From Pseudomonadota bacterium (GTDB lineage Bacteria > Pseudomonadota > Alphaproteobacteria > Rhodospirillales > 2-02-FULL-58-16), in contig JACZWD010000017.1 in the NCBI GenBank assembly GCA_022572335.1, forward strand, positions 1 to 19,596: a stretch of DNA of 19,596 nucleotides, given 5' to 3'. Below are positions 8,344-16,395 of this stretch, in pieces. The stretch's first letter is position 1. Each line of letters opens with the position of its first letter. Made by a program: the position numbers and the translations under genes. The notes beneath the pieces were generated by a model that was given only the letters and a program-made list of their open reading frames with translations, was not told where the DNA came from and searched no databases.

Positions 8344-10253
8344 AGCGGGCCCGGGCCCTGGTCGCCGCCGCCGCCGTCCTCGCCTGGGCGTTCGTCCCGG
8401 CTTCGGCGGCCCGGCCGGCGAAGCTGCTGGAGCCCTTTTTCCTGGGCCATCCGGTGGCGGCGGGCGATTTGCCGCCGGTGCGGGAAAGGGTCCCCGAAAC
8501 TCCGTCCATCGTGACCTTGAACGGAACGGGGCAGAGCCTCGGGCGCTATGGCGGCGATCTGCGCCTGCTCATGGGGAAGCCCAAGGACGTGCGCATGATG
8601 ATGGTGTACGGCTATGCCCGCCTGGTTGCGTACGACACCAGACGGGAGATCGTTCCCGACATCTTAGAGCGCCTTGACGTGCGCGAGGGCCGCGAATTCA
8701 CCCTGCGTCTCAGAAAGGGACACCGGTGGTCCGATGGCCATCCCTTTACGGCCGAGGACTTCCGCTACTACTGGGAGGACGTGGCCGGAAACGCCGAGCT
8801 GTCGCCGTTCGGGCTGACCAAGGTGTTGCTCATCGACGGAAAGCCGCCGCGATTCGAGGTCCTGGACAAGATCACGGTCCGCTACACCTGGTCCCGGCCC
8901 AATCCCTATTTCGTGCCGGCGCTGGCGGCGGCGGCGCCGCTGTTCATCTACCGGCCGGCCCACTATTTGAAGCGGTTTCACGTCCGCTACGCCGATCCGG
9001 CCGTGCTCCGGCGCCAGGTGCGGAAAGCGGGAATGCGCAATTGGGCGGGATTGCATGAGTCCAAGGATCGCCAGTACCGGTCCGACAATCCCCGCCTGCC
9101 GACGCTCCAGCCCTGGGTGAACACCACCCGGCCGCCGTCCGAACGCTTCATCTTCACCCGCAATCCATACTACCACCGCATCGACACGGCGGGCAGGCAA
9201 CTCCCCTACATCGACCGGGTGATCATCGCCTTGGGGTCCAACAGAATGATTCCCGCCAAGACGGGGGCCGGGGACGCGGACCTGCAGGCCCGCTATTTGC
9301 GATTCGACAACTACACCTTCCTTAAGGAGGGCGAGAAGCGCAACGGCTTCACCGTCCGCCTGTGGCGCACCGCAAAGGGGGCGCAAAAGGCGCTCTATCC
9401 CAATCTGAACGCCGCCGATCCGGTGTGGCGCGCGGTGCTGCGGGACGTGCGGTTCCGGCGCGCCCTTTCCCTGGCGATCGACCGCCACGAAATAAATCAG
9501 GTCGTTTATTTCGGCCTCGCCCGCGAGAGCGCCAACACGGTCCTGCCCGAAAGTCCGCTGTATAGGGCGCAGTACCAGACGGCATGGAGCCAGTTCGACG
9601 TGGAGCGCGCCAACGCCCTGCTCGACGACATGGGCCTGACCAAACGCACCGGCGATGGCATCCGCCTGTTGCCCGACGGCCGGCCGCTCAACATCATCGT
9701 CGATACGGCCGGGGAAAGTACCGAGGAAACCGACATCCTTGAACTGATCCACGACAGTTGGCTCAAGGCGGGGATCAAGCTGTATTCCAAGCCCGCCCAA
9801 CGCGAGGTGTTCCGCAGACGCATCTTCGCCGGGCAGACGGTCATGTCCGTCTGGGCCGGCCTCGCCAACGGACTCCCGGCCCCGGACATGAGTCCCGAAG
9901 AGCTGGCACCGACGGCAAAACACCAACTGCATTGGCCGAAATGGGGGCAATACGCCGAAACCGGCGGCAGGGCCGGCGAGCCGCCCGACATGGCGCCGGT
10001 GCGGGAACTCATGGAACTCAACACCGCCTGGCGCCGCGCCACCAGTGGGGCGGAGCGGGAGCGCATCTGGCGCCGCATCCTGGAAATTCACGCCGAGCAG
10101 GTTTTCACCATCGGCATCGTCAACAGCACCTTGCAACCGGTCGTCATCAACAACCGGCTGAGAAACGTGCCGGCCGAGGGTATCTACGCGTGGAACCCCG
10201 GCGCCTATTTCGGCATCTATAAACCGGATACGTTCTGGTTTGCGCGCAAGTAG
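8340..10253 (+). CDS. ABC importer substrate-binding protein (family 5, extracellular)
   Basis: This 637-residue periplasmic binding protein delivers the substrate to the permease pair. The start at ATG 8340 overlaps the TGA of the ATPase gene (ATGA) and gives a convincing signal peptide: residues 1-23, a KRAR n-region, an Ala-rich core and cleavage after ASA. An upstream in-frame start at 8217 would lie entirely inside the ATPase gene and would bury the signal. There is no lipobox cysteine, so it is probably soluble. Family-5 hallmarks are FTLRLRKGHRWSDGHPFTAEDFRYYW at about residues 119-144, ALSLAIDRHEIN in the middle, and a C-terminal YAWNPGAYFGIYKPDTFWF. The length exceeds the usual 500-540 residues of Opp/Dpp proteins and fits the larger binding proteins that accompany this permease type in alphaproteobacteria. 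The ligand may be a peptide, opine or sugar derivative; sequence does not decide. Confidence 0.92.
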   Translation: MKRARALVAAAAVLAWAFVPASAARPAKLLEPFFLGHPVAAGDLPPVRERVPETPSIVTLNGTGQSLGRYGGDLRLLMGKPKDVRMMMVYGYARLVAYDTRREIVPDILERLDVREGREFTLRLRKGHRWSDGHPFTAEDFRYYWEDVAGNAELSPFGLTKVLLIDGKPPRFEVLDKITVRYTWSRPNPYFVPALAAAAPLFIYRPAHYLKRFHVRYADPAVLRRQVRKAGMRNWAGLHESKDRQYRSDNPRLPTLQPWVNTTRPPSERFIFTRNPYYHRIDTAGRQLPYIDRVIIALGSNRMIPAKTGAGDADLQARYLRFDNYTFLKEGEKRNGFTVRLWRTAKGAQKALYPNLNAADPVWRAVLRDVRFRRALSLAIDRHEINQVVYFGLARESANTVLPESPLYRAQYQTAWSQFDVERANALLDDMGLTKRTGDGIRLLPDGRPLNIIVDTAGESTEETDILELIHDSWLKAGIKLYSKPAQREVFRRRIFAGQTVMSVWAGLANGLPAPDMSPEELAPTAKHQLHWPKWGQYAETGGRAGEPPDMAPVRELMELNTAWRRATSGAERERIWRRILEIHAEQVFTIGIVNSTLQPVVINNRLRNVPAEGIYAWNPGAYFGIYKPDTFWFARK

Positions 10254-10329
10254 GGATGCGTCTCCAAGGCGTCCGCGCGGCATCCGCGGGTGTGGGGCCA
10301 TTGGGCAAGACGACCGGAGGCGAGCGATG

Positions 10330-10333
10330 AGGA
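10330..10333 (+). promoter_or_regulatory. ribosome-binding site of permease 1
   Basis: AGGA (within GAGGAA) lies 7 nt upstream of the ATG at 10341. It decides this start over the in-frame GTG at 10290. Confidence 0.7.
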
Positions 10334-10340
10334 AGACCCC

Positions 10341-11339
10341 ATGATCGGTTATGTGGTTCACCGTCTGTTGATCATGATCCCCACGTTGCTGGCCATCAGC
10401 CTCATCGTCTTCGTCATCATCGAGCTGCCGCCGGGAGATTACCTGGAAAGCTATGTCGCCGAGCTGGAGAGCCAGGGCGAATCCGTGGATCCGAAGGAGA
10501 TCGAGTTCCTGCGCACCCAGTACGGGTTCGACAAGCCCGCGTACCAGCGCTACCTGCACTGGCTGGTCGGCATGGTGCAGGGCGATTTCGGGTATTCCTT
10601 CGAATACCGCCTGCCGGTTTCCGAGGTTGTCGGCGACCGCCTGGTGCTGACGATCCTGATATCCGTGGCGACGATTCTGTTCACCTGGATCATCGCCTTT
10701 CCCATCGGCCTCTATTCGGCCACCCATCAGTACAGCTGGGGCGACTACGGCCTCACCTTCATCGGGCTGGTGGGGTTGGCGACGCCGAATTTCCTGCTCG
10801 CCCTGATCCTGCTGTACCTGGCCAACGTCGTGTTCGGCACGTCCATCGGCGGATTGATGGACCCCCAATTCCTGGACCAGCCGTGGAGCCTGGACAAGGT
10901 TCTGTCGGTCCTCGCGCACCTGTGGATCCCGGTCGTGGTCATCGGCACCTCGGGGACCGCGGCGATGATCCGGCGCCTGCGGGCGAACCTGCTGGACGAG
11001 CTGCAAAAGCAATACGTGGTGACGGCGCGCGCCAAGGGCCTGCCCGAGATCAGGTTGCTGATCAAGTATCCCCTGCGCATGGCGATCAACTTCTTCGTCG
11101 CCGACATCGGCAGCCTTCTGCCAAGCGTCATTTCCGGCGCCGAGCTGGTCGCCATCGTGCTGTCGCTGCCGACGACGGGACCCATATTGATCGCCGCACT
11201 GCAAAGCCAGGACATGTACCTTGCCGGGTCGTTCCTGATGTTCCTGGCGACCCTCACGGTGGTCGGGGTGCTCATCTCCGACCTCGTGCTGGCCGCCCTC
11301 GATCCGCGCATCCGTCTGCAGGGAGGAAGCACGCGATGA
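10341..11339 (+). CDS. ABC importer permease 1 (OppB/DppB type)
   Basis: This inner-membrane permease has 332 residues. It has an N-terminal helix at about residues 8-28, then a periplasmic segment with the charged stretch ESQGESVDPKEIEFLRTQYG, followed by the binding-protein-dependent transport core of five helices. The cytoplasmic coupling (EAA-like) loop is TARAKGLPEIRLLIKYPLRMA at about residues 228-248, where the ATPase docks. The ATG at 10341 is chosen over an earlier in-frame GTG (10290) because AGGA at 10330-10333 is 7 nt upstream and because the hydrophobic helix then starts at the usual distance from the N-terminus. The 87-nt gap after the binding protein is the only sizeable gap in the operon. 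It overlaps the next permease by ATGA. Confidence 0.94.
   Translation: MIGYVVHRLLIMIPTLLAISLIVFVIIELPPGDYLESYVAELESQGESVDPKEIEFLRTQYGFDKPAYQRYLHWLVGMVQGDFGYSFEYRLPVSEVVGDRLVLTILISVATILFTWIIAFPIGLYSATHQYSWGDYGLTFIGLVGLATPNFLLALILLYLANVVFGTSIGGLMDPQFLDQPWSLDKVLSVLAHLWIPVVVIGTSGTAAMIRRLRANLLDELQKQYVVTARAKGLPEIRLLIKYPLRMAINFFVADIGSLLPSVISGAELVAIVLSLPTTGPILIAALQSQDMYLAGSFLMFLATLTVVGVLISDLVLAALDPRIRLQGGSTR
11322..11327 (+). promoter_or_regulatory. ribosome-binding site of permease 2
   Basis: GGAGGA lies 8 nt upstream of the ATG at 11336, inside the end of the permease 1 gene. It fixes the start of permease 2, whose frame is otherwise open back to 10883. Confidence 0.75.
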
Positions 11340-12514
11340 CGGACGGGCCGGGCACGGCGGCGGCCGCGGCGGTGGAGCATTACGTCTCCACCGAGCCGTT
11401 CGATCCCCGCGCCATCGAAGCCCTTTCGCCCGAGCAGGAGCGCTACTACCTGGCGTCCCAGTGGCGGCTCATGTGGTGGAAGCTCAAGCGCCATCGCCTG
11501 GCCGTGATCTCGGGCGGGTTTCTTCTGGCGATGTACGCGTCCATCCTGGTGAGCGAGGTCCTGGCGCCCTACAACCTGCACACGCGGCACGTGGACTTCA
11601 TCTACGCGCCGCCCCAGTCGATCCACCTTTTCGACAAGGGTAGGTTCGTCGGGCCGTTCGTCTACGGAACGACGTACCGCCTGAACATGGAAAACCTGAA
11701 GCGCGAATACACGGAAAACACCAAAGAGGTGTACCCCTTGCGTTTCTTCTGTTCCGGGGATTCGTATGACTTCTGGGGATTGACGACCGCCCGGCTGCAC
11801 GTGGTGTGCCCGGCGGCGGGGGGGACCCTGTTCATACTCGGCACCGACCGGCTGGGCCGGGACGTTCTCTCGCGCATAATCTATGGGGCGCGCATATCGC
11901 TCACCATCGGCATCATCGGCATTACCATCAGCTTCGTGCTGGGCCTGACCATCGGCGGGGTGGCGGGCTATTACGGGGGCTGGGTCGACATGGTCGTCCA
12001 GCGGTTGATCGAGATTTTGCAGTCGTTTCCGCAGATTCCCCTGTGGATGGCTCTGTCCGCCGTGTTGCCCGTGACCTGGAGCCCCATCCTCATCTATTTC
12101 GGGATCACCGTCATCCTGGCCATGATCGACTGGACCGGCCTTGCCCGCGCCGTCCGCTCCAAGCTTCTGGCGCTGCGCGAGGAGGAATACTGCATGGCGG
12201 CGCAGCTCATGGGCGCCCGCCCCGGCCGCATCATCGGCCGCCACCTGATGCCCGGGTTCATGAGTCACCTGATCGCTTCGGCGACCCTGTCGATCCCGAC
12301 CATGATTCTCGGCGAGACGGCGCTCAGCTTCCTCGGCATCGGCCTCAGGCCGCCCGTCACCAGTTGGGGGGTCCTGCTGAACGAGGCACAGAACATCAAT
12401 GTGGTGGCCCTGTATCCGTGGCTGATCCTGCCGGCGGTGCCCGTGGTGCTCATCATCCTCGCCTTCAGTTTCTTCGGCGACGGCCTGCGCGACGCGGCCG
12501 ATCCCTACAAGTAG
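11336..12514 (+). CDS. ABC importer permease 2 (OppC/DppC type, extended)
   Basis: This second permease has 392 residues, longer than the ~300 usual for DppC. It has a cytoplasmic N-terminal tail of about 54 residues, a first helix at about 55-77, then an unusually long periplasmic loop of about 80-165. Two cysteines in that loop, Cys139 (RFFCSGD) and Cys158 (VVCPAAG), could form a disulfide. GTDRLGRDVLSRIIYGAR begins the transport core, and the EAA-like coupling loop MAAQLMGARPGRIIGRHLMP is at residues 287-306. The C-terminus ILAFSFFGDGLRDAADPYK is typical of the family. The ATG overlaps the previous stop and has GGAGGA at 11322-11327 about 8 nt upstream. The same loop architecture is known in a permease group common in Rhizobiales. 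It pairs with the OppB-type permease. Confidence 0.94.
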   Translation: MTDGPGTAAAAAVEHYVSTEPFDPRAIEALSPEQERYYLASQWRLMWWKLKRHRLAVISGGFLLAMYASILVSEVLAPYNLHTRHVDFIYAPPQSIHLFDKGRFVGPFVYGTTYRLNMENLKREYTENTKEVYPLRFFCSGDSYDFWGLTTARLHVVCPAAGGTLFILGTDRLGRDVLSRIIYGARISLTIGIIGITISFVLGLTIGGVAGYYGGWVDMVVQRLIEILQSFPQIPLWMALSAVLPVTWSPILIYFGITVILAMIDWTGLARAVRSKLLALREEEYCMAAQLMGARPGRIIGRHLMPGFMSHLIASATLSIPTMILGETALSFLGIGLRPPVTSWGVLLNEAQNINVVALYPWLILPAVPVVLIILAFSFFGDGLRDAADPYK

Positions 12515-12548
12515 GGCGCGGCCCGCGGGGGACCGGGAAACCCGTGCA

Positions 12549-12580
12549 GGGGGCGGTGAAAATCAACGCTTCCGGCCCCC
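12549..12580 (+). terminator. possible 3' stem-loop after the importer operon
   Basis: GGGGGCGG (12549-12556) pairs with CCGGCCCCC (12572-12580) with one bulged base around a 15-nt loop, 34 nt after the last permease stop. No U-tract follows, so intrinsic termination is doubtful; it may only stabilise the 3' end. The rest of the gap to 12692 holds no recognised feature. Confidence 0.3.
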
Positions 12581-12692
12581 TCGGGCCTATGGCATAGTCT
12601 GTTCGGGGGGGGTAAGCCGGTTGGCATACGGGGGGAGACGTCGGCCCCGCGGCCTGCGCGAAATCCCAAAAACGAAAATACAATCACGGGCA

Positions 12693-13913
12693 ATGCCTAA
12701 TCGTCTGCACAACGCGCGTCTGCTGATTTACAGCCACGACACGTTTGGCCTGGGCCACCTGCGCCGCTGCCAGACCATCGCCCATTCCCTGGTCGAACAA
12801 TTCAAGGGCTTGTCCGTCCTCATCCTGTCGGGATCGCCGATCATCGGCAGCTTCGATTTCCGCGCCCGGGTCGATTTCGTGCGCATCCCCGGCGTCATCA
12901 AGCTGTACAGCGGTGAATACACGTCCCTCGGCCTGCACATCGACCTCAAGGAGACCCTGGCCATTCGCGCGTCGATCATCCGTCACACGGCGGAAATCTT
13001 CGCGCCCGACCTGTTCCTCGTCGACAAGGAACCCCTCGGCCTGAAAGAGGAGATCCGGGACACCTTGACCATGCTGAAAGGGCGGGGGACGACCCTCGTC
13101 CTCGGCCTGCGCGACATCATGGACGAGCCGGCGTTGCTGAGCCGGGAATGGAACGCCCGAAACATGGTCCCGGTGCTGGAGGACCTGTACGACGAGATCT
13201 GGGTCTACGGGCTTTCGCAAATATGGGATCCGCTGGCCGACATGGACGTGCCGCCGTCGGTGCGGCAAAAAATGATCTACACCGGCTATCTGCGGCGCGC
13301 CGTCCCCAAGGCGAGCTCGGTGTCCCCCGTCGTGCACATGGACGAGCCCTATGTGCTTGTCACCGCGGGCGGCGGGGGTGACGGCGCGCTCGTGATGGAT
13401 TGGGTGTTGCGGGCCTACGAGAGCGACGGCGGCCTGCCCCATGCGGCGTTGCTCGTCCTCGGCCCGTTCATGCGGCCGGAGCTGCGCAACGGATTCGAAG
13501 AGCGCGCCAACCGGCTGCAGCGGGTCAAGGCGATCACCTTCGACAGCCACATGGAAATCCTGATGGCGCAATCGACCGGGGTGGTCGCCATGGGTGGCTA
13601 CAACACCATGTGCGAGATCCTGTCCTTCGACAAACGCGCCCTTATCGTGCCCCGCCTGAAGCCGAGACAGGAACAGCTCATCCGCGCCACCCGGGCGCAG
13701 GAACTGGGGTTGGTGAAGCTGTTGAACCCGGACGGGAACGGGGATGCCCGGATCATGGCCGAGGCGTTGCGGGCGCTGCCGCGCCAGAACCTGCCCTCGG
13801 ACGTCATGATGCCGGGTCTGCTCGACGGCCTTGCCACGGTCGGCGGTTTGCTGCAAAGGCACGTCGCCCAGCGCTCCGCCCCGGCGCGCCGGCGGGTTCT
13901 GGGGCGGATGTAG
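12693..13913 (+). CDS. predicted GT-B glycosyltransferase (COG4671-like), copy A
   Basis: The protein has 406 residues and resembles the uncharacterised 'predicted glycosyl transferase' group (COG4671) with a MurG-like C-terminal half. The N-terminal domain begins LLIYSHDTFGLGHLRRCQTI (residues 10-29), where GLGHLRR is the acceptor-side glycine loop. The C-terminal domain has a glycine-rich loop VTAGGGGDG and, at residues 301-305, GGYNT followed by EILSFDKRALIVPR, matching the nucleotide-sugar-binding region of family 28 enzymes. Neither donor nor acceptor is known. It is cytoplasmic, with no signal peptide. The ATG at 12693 is preferred over a TTG at 12621 because the first beta-strand follows directly; the SD site is weak and the 20 nt upstream are unusually AT-rich. 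It is the first of three consecutive glycosyltransferase genes, with a 10-nt gap to the next. The third gene is a diverged relative. Confidence 0.86.
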   Translation: MPNRLHNARLLIYSHDTFGLGHLRRCQTIAHSLVEQFKGLSVLILSGSPIIGSFDFRARVDFVRIPGVIKLYSGEYTSLGLHIDLKETLAIRASIIRHTAEIFAPDLFLVDKEPLGLKEEIRDTLTMLKGRGTTLVLGLRDIMDEPALLSREWNARNMVPVLEDLYDEIWVYGLSQIWDPLADMDVPPSVRQKMIYTGYLRRAVPKASSVSPVVHMDEPYVLVTAGGGGDGALVMDWVLRAYESDGGLPHAALLVLGPFMRPELRNGFEERANRLQRVKAITFDSHMEILMAQSTGVVAMGGYNTMCEILSFDKRALIVPRLKPRQEQLIRATRAQELGLVKLLNPDGNGDARIMAEALRALPRQNLPSDVMMPGLLDGLATVGGLLQRHVAQRSAPARRRVLGRM

Positions 13914-13923
13914 GACGGCAGGG

Positions 13924-15153
13924 GTGTCCGCAACCGTCGCCTTTGTGCTCAAGGGCTATCCCCGGCTCTCGGAGACCTTCATCACCCAGGAGATCCTGGC
14001 CCTCGAGCGGCGCGGGCTCGACATCGTTATCTTTTCCCTGCGCCGGCCGACGGATAAGGATCGCCATCCCATGCACCGGGGCATTCACGCCCCCGTCCAT
14101 TACCTGCCGGAACACCTGTGGCGGGAGCCGGCCCGGGTGCTCCGCGCCTGGCGGGCGGGGCGGCGGCGGCCCGGCTACGGCGCCGCCCTGGGCACATGGC
14201 TTGGCGACCTGCGGCGGCAGCCGACGCCCGATCGCGTGCGGCGCTTCGGCCAGGCCCTGGTGCTGGCCCACGAGTTAGCGGCCCATGTCACGCGCCTGCA
14301 CGCCCATTTCCTGCACACCCCCGCATCGGTCGCCCGCTACGCCAGCGCGCTGACCGGCCTGCCGTGGAGCTGTTCGGCCCATGCCAAGGACATCTGGACC
14401 ATTCCCGAGTGGGAGAAAACGGAAAAGCTGGCCGACCTCCAGTGGCTCGTCACCTGCACGGCGGTCGGGCGCGATCATCTGGCGGCCCTGGCCCCGGCCC
14501 CGGACAGGGTCGAACTTGCTTACCACGGCCTCGACTTCGGCCGGTTCCCCCGGCCCGGGTTCACCCGGCCGGCCCGTGACGGCGGCGCCGCGAACGACCC
14601 GGTGATCGTGCTTTCGGTCGGCCGGGCCGTGGAAAAGAAAGGCTACGGGGTCCTCCTGGGGGCGCTCGCCCGCCTGCCCGCGGACCTGCATTGGCGGCTG
14701 GTGCACATCGGCGGCGGCGTCTTGCTTCCCGCCCTCAAGCGGCAGGCCGAAGCGAGCGGGCTTTCCGACCGCGTCACCTGGTTGGGTGCGCAGACCCAGG
14801 ACACCGTGATCCGCCATTACCGCGCCGCCGACCTGTTCGTCCTGCCCAGCCGCATCGCCGGAAACGGAGACCGGGACGGCCTGGCAAACGTCCTGATGGA
14901 AGCGCAAAGCCAGGGGCTGGCCTGCCTGTCCACCTGGGTTTCCGCGGCGCCCGAGCTGATCGAGGACGGCGTCACCGGGCTTCTCGTCGCCCCCGACGAC
15001 GAAGCGGCCCTGGCCGACGCTCTCCGGCGGTCGATCGCCGACCCCGGGCTGCGCGCCCGCCTGGGCGGGAACGGGCACCGGCGCGTGCGCGCCGCGTTCT
15101 CCCACGAACGCGGGATCGACCAGCTCATCGCCAAGTTCGCCACCGCCGCCTGA
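13924..15153 (+). CDS. family 4 glycosyltransferase, WcaL-like
   Basis: This GT-B glycosyltransferase has 409 residues. The N-terminus YPRLSETFITQEILALERRG (residues 12-31) is the hallmark of WcaL/colanic-acid-type enzymes. The donor domain contains SVGRAVEKKGYGVLL from about residue 231 and the DGLANVLMEAQSQG stretch. There the usual E-x7-E motif reads Asp318-x7-Glu326, a conservative change at the first position. A retaining transfer of a hexose from a nucleotide sugar to a polysaccharide or glycolipid is the family expectation; the actual substrates are unknown. The GTG start is chosen because TAGGA at 13911-13915 lies 8 nt upstream; longer in-frame starts would run back inside the preceding gene. 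It lies between two COG4671-like genes, so the three probably act on the same glycan. The stop codon is fused to a copy of the TGATACCAAGG motif. Confidence 0.93.
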   Translation: MSATVAFVLKGYPRLSETFITQEILALERRGLDIVIFSLRRPTDKDRHPMHRGIHAPVHYLPEHLWREPARVLRAWRAGRRRPGYGAALGTWLGDLRRQPTPDRVRRFGQALVLAHELAAHVTRLHAHFLHTPASVARYASALTGLPWSCSAHAKDIWTIPEWEKTEKLADLQWLVTCTAVGRDHLAALAPAPDRVELAYHGLDFGRFPRPGFTRPARDGGAANDPVIVLSVGRAVEKKGYGVLLGALARLPADLHWRLVHIGGGVLLPALKRQAEASGLSDRVTWLGAQTQDTVIRHYRAADLFVLPSRIAGNGDRDGLANVLMEAQSQGLACLSTWVSAAPELIEDGVTGLLVAPDDEAALADALRRSIADPGLRARLGGNGHRRVRAAFSHERGIDQLIAKFATAA

Positions 15154-15161
15154 TACCAAGG
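15151..15161 (+). repeat. intergenic TGATACCAAGG motif at a stop codon
   Basis: The TGA of this copy is the stop codon of the WcaL-like gene. It continues as AAGGAG, a perfect Shine-Dalgarno core, but the chosen start of the next gene is 36 nt downstream, so its role is unclear. Confidence 0.6.
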
Positions 15162-15198
15162 AGCGTTGAGCGCCGGTTCCGGCCGCACAAAAAGGGCA

Positions 15199-16395
15199 AT
15201 GAGCAGCGTTTTCGTCTATGTCCAGCACCTGCTGGGAATCGGCCACCTCAAGCGCGTGGCGTTGCTGTGCCGGGGTTTGGCCGCCGAGCGCCTGGAGGTG
15301 GACATGATATCGGGCGGCATGCCCGTCCTCGGCCTGGACACGGGCGGCGCGCGTGTCTTTCAGCTTCCCTCCCTGAAAAGCGGGGCCGGCGGCTTCCACG
15401 ACCTCGTCGGCGGGGACGACCGGCCCGTCGACGACGCCTGGAAGGCCCGCCGGCGCGACCACCTGCTCAAACTTTTCCACCGGCGGCGATACGATGCGCT
15501 CATCATCGAGGCCTTCCCCTTCGGCCGCCGGCAGATGCGCTTCGAGCTGCTGCCCCTGTTGGCCGCCGCCAAGGAGGCGACCCCCCGGCCCCTGACCATC
15601 TGCTCGGTGCGCGACATCGTGCAGGCCAAACGCGATCCCGCCCGCATCGCGGAAACGGTGGAGCTTACACAGACATCCTTCGACCACGTGCTCGTCCACG
15701 GCGACCCCCAGTTTGTCCGCTTCGAGGAAACCTTTCCCGAGGCTAGGGCGTTTGCCGCCAAGCTGCACTACACGGGCATCATCGCCGGCGCCGGGGTGCT
15801 GCGCGGCGGACGCGGCCGGGCGGGCCGCGGCGACATCTTAGTGTCGGCGGGGGGCGGCGCGGTGGGGGAAAAGCTGCTTGCCACGGCCATGGATGCGCGC
15901 CCGCTGACGTCTCTCGGCGACGCCCGGTGGCGCCTGTTGGCGGGGCCCAACCTGGACGCCGGGGCGTTGGCCGGGCTCGCCGCCCGGGCACCCGCGGGCG
16001 TCGTCGTGGAGAGGCACCGGCGCGACTTCCCGGCGCTGCTCGCCGCGTGCGCGGTATCGGTTTCGCAAGCCGGGTACAACACGGTGGCGGATATCCTCCG
16101 CGCCGGAACCCGGGCGGTGATCGTGCCCTACGCGGCCCATGGCGAGACCGAGCAATCCCTGCGCGCCCGGCGCCTGGCCGAACGCGGCCTGGCCCGGGTG
16201 GTGACCGAGGACCGGCTTTCGCCTGAAACCCTGGCCGCGGCGATCGACTCCGCCTTCCAGGCACCCCCGGCGGACGCGGCGCGCCCGGACCTGAACGGGG
16301 CGAAGACGAGCGCCCGGCTGGTCTGCGATTGGCTGAAAGACCGTGGCGCCGACGGCCGAAGCATCCCGGAAAAGGATTCTACCGGCGGCCGATGA
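15199..16395 (+). CDS. predicted GT-B glycosyltransferase (COG4671-like), copy B
   Basis: This 398-residue protein is related in layout to the enzyme encoded at 12693. It begins VFVYVQHLLGIGHLKRVALL with the GIGHLKR glycine loop. It has a central SVRDIVQAKRDP segment that parallels LRDIMDEPALLS in the other copy. It then has a glycine-rich loop LVSAGGGAVG and, at residues 292-295, GYNT followed by ILRAGTRAVIVPY, the family-28-like donor site. A HGETEQSLRARRLAERGLARVV stretch follows, typical of MurG-like C-termini. Substrates are unknown. The ATG at 15199 is chosen because the first strand starts right after it and AAAGGG precedes it; a TTG at 15166 behind AAGGAG is possible but too close to that site. 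The last 17 nt overlap the tail of the convergent methyltransferase gene. The C-terminal 25 residues are polar and probably disordered. Confidence 0.86.
   Translation: MSSVFVYVQHLLGIGHLKRVALLCRGLAAERLEVDMISGGMPVLGLDTGGARVFQLPSLKSGAGGFHDLVGGDDRPVDDAWKARRRDHLLKLFHRRRYDALIIEAFPFGRRQMRFELLPLLAAAKEATPRPLTICSVRDIVQAKRDPARIAETVELTQTSFDHVLVHGDPQFVRFEETFPEARAFAAKLHYTGIIAGAGVLRGGRGRAGRGDILVSAGGGAVGEKLLATAMDARPLTSLGDARWRLLAGPNLDAGALAGLAARAPAGVVVERHRRDFPALLAACAVSVSQAGYNTVADILRAGTRAVIVPYAAHGETEQSLRARRLAERGLARVVTEDRLSPETLAAAIDSAFQAPPADAARPDLNGAKTSARLVCDWLKDRGADGRSIPEKDSTGGR

Noticed and set aside
10254..10285. GGATGC...GCATCC inverted repeat after the binding-protein gene
   Set aside because: It has only 6-bp arms with a 20-nt loop and no U-tract; too weak to call an attenuator or terminator.
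8664..11204. 846-codon open frame on the - strand under the binding protein and permease 1
   Set aside because: It is antisense to well-supported importer genes and its translation is low-complexity, rich in Gln, Asp, Arg and Gly, without domains.
12679..12684. TACAAT as a -10 box 8 nt before the first glycosyltransferase ATG
   Set aside because: There is no -35 match about 17 nt upstream and it lies too close to the start codon for a normal leader; the AT-rich stretch is more likely an unstructured translation-initiation region.
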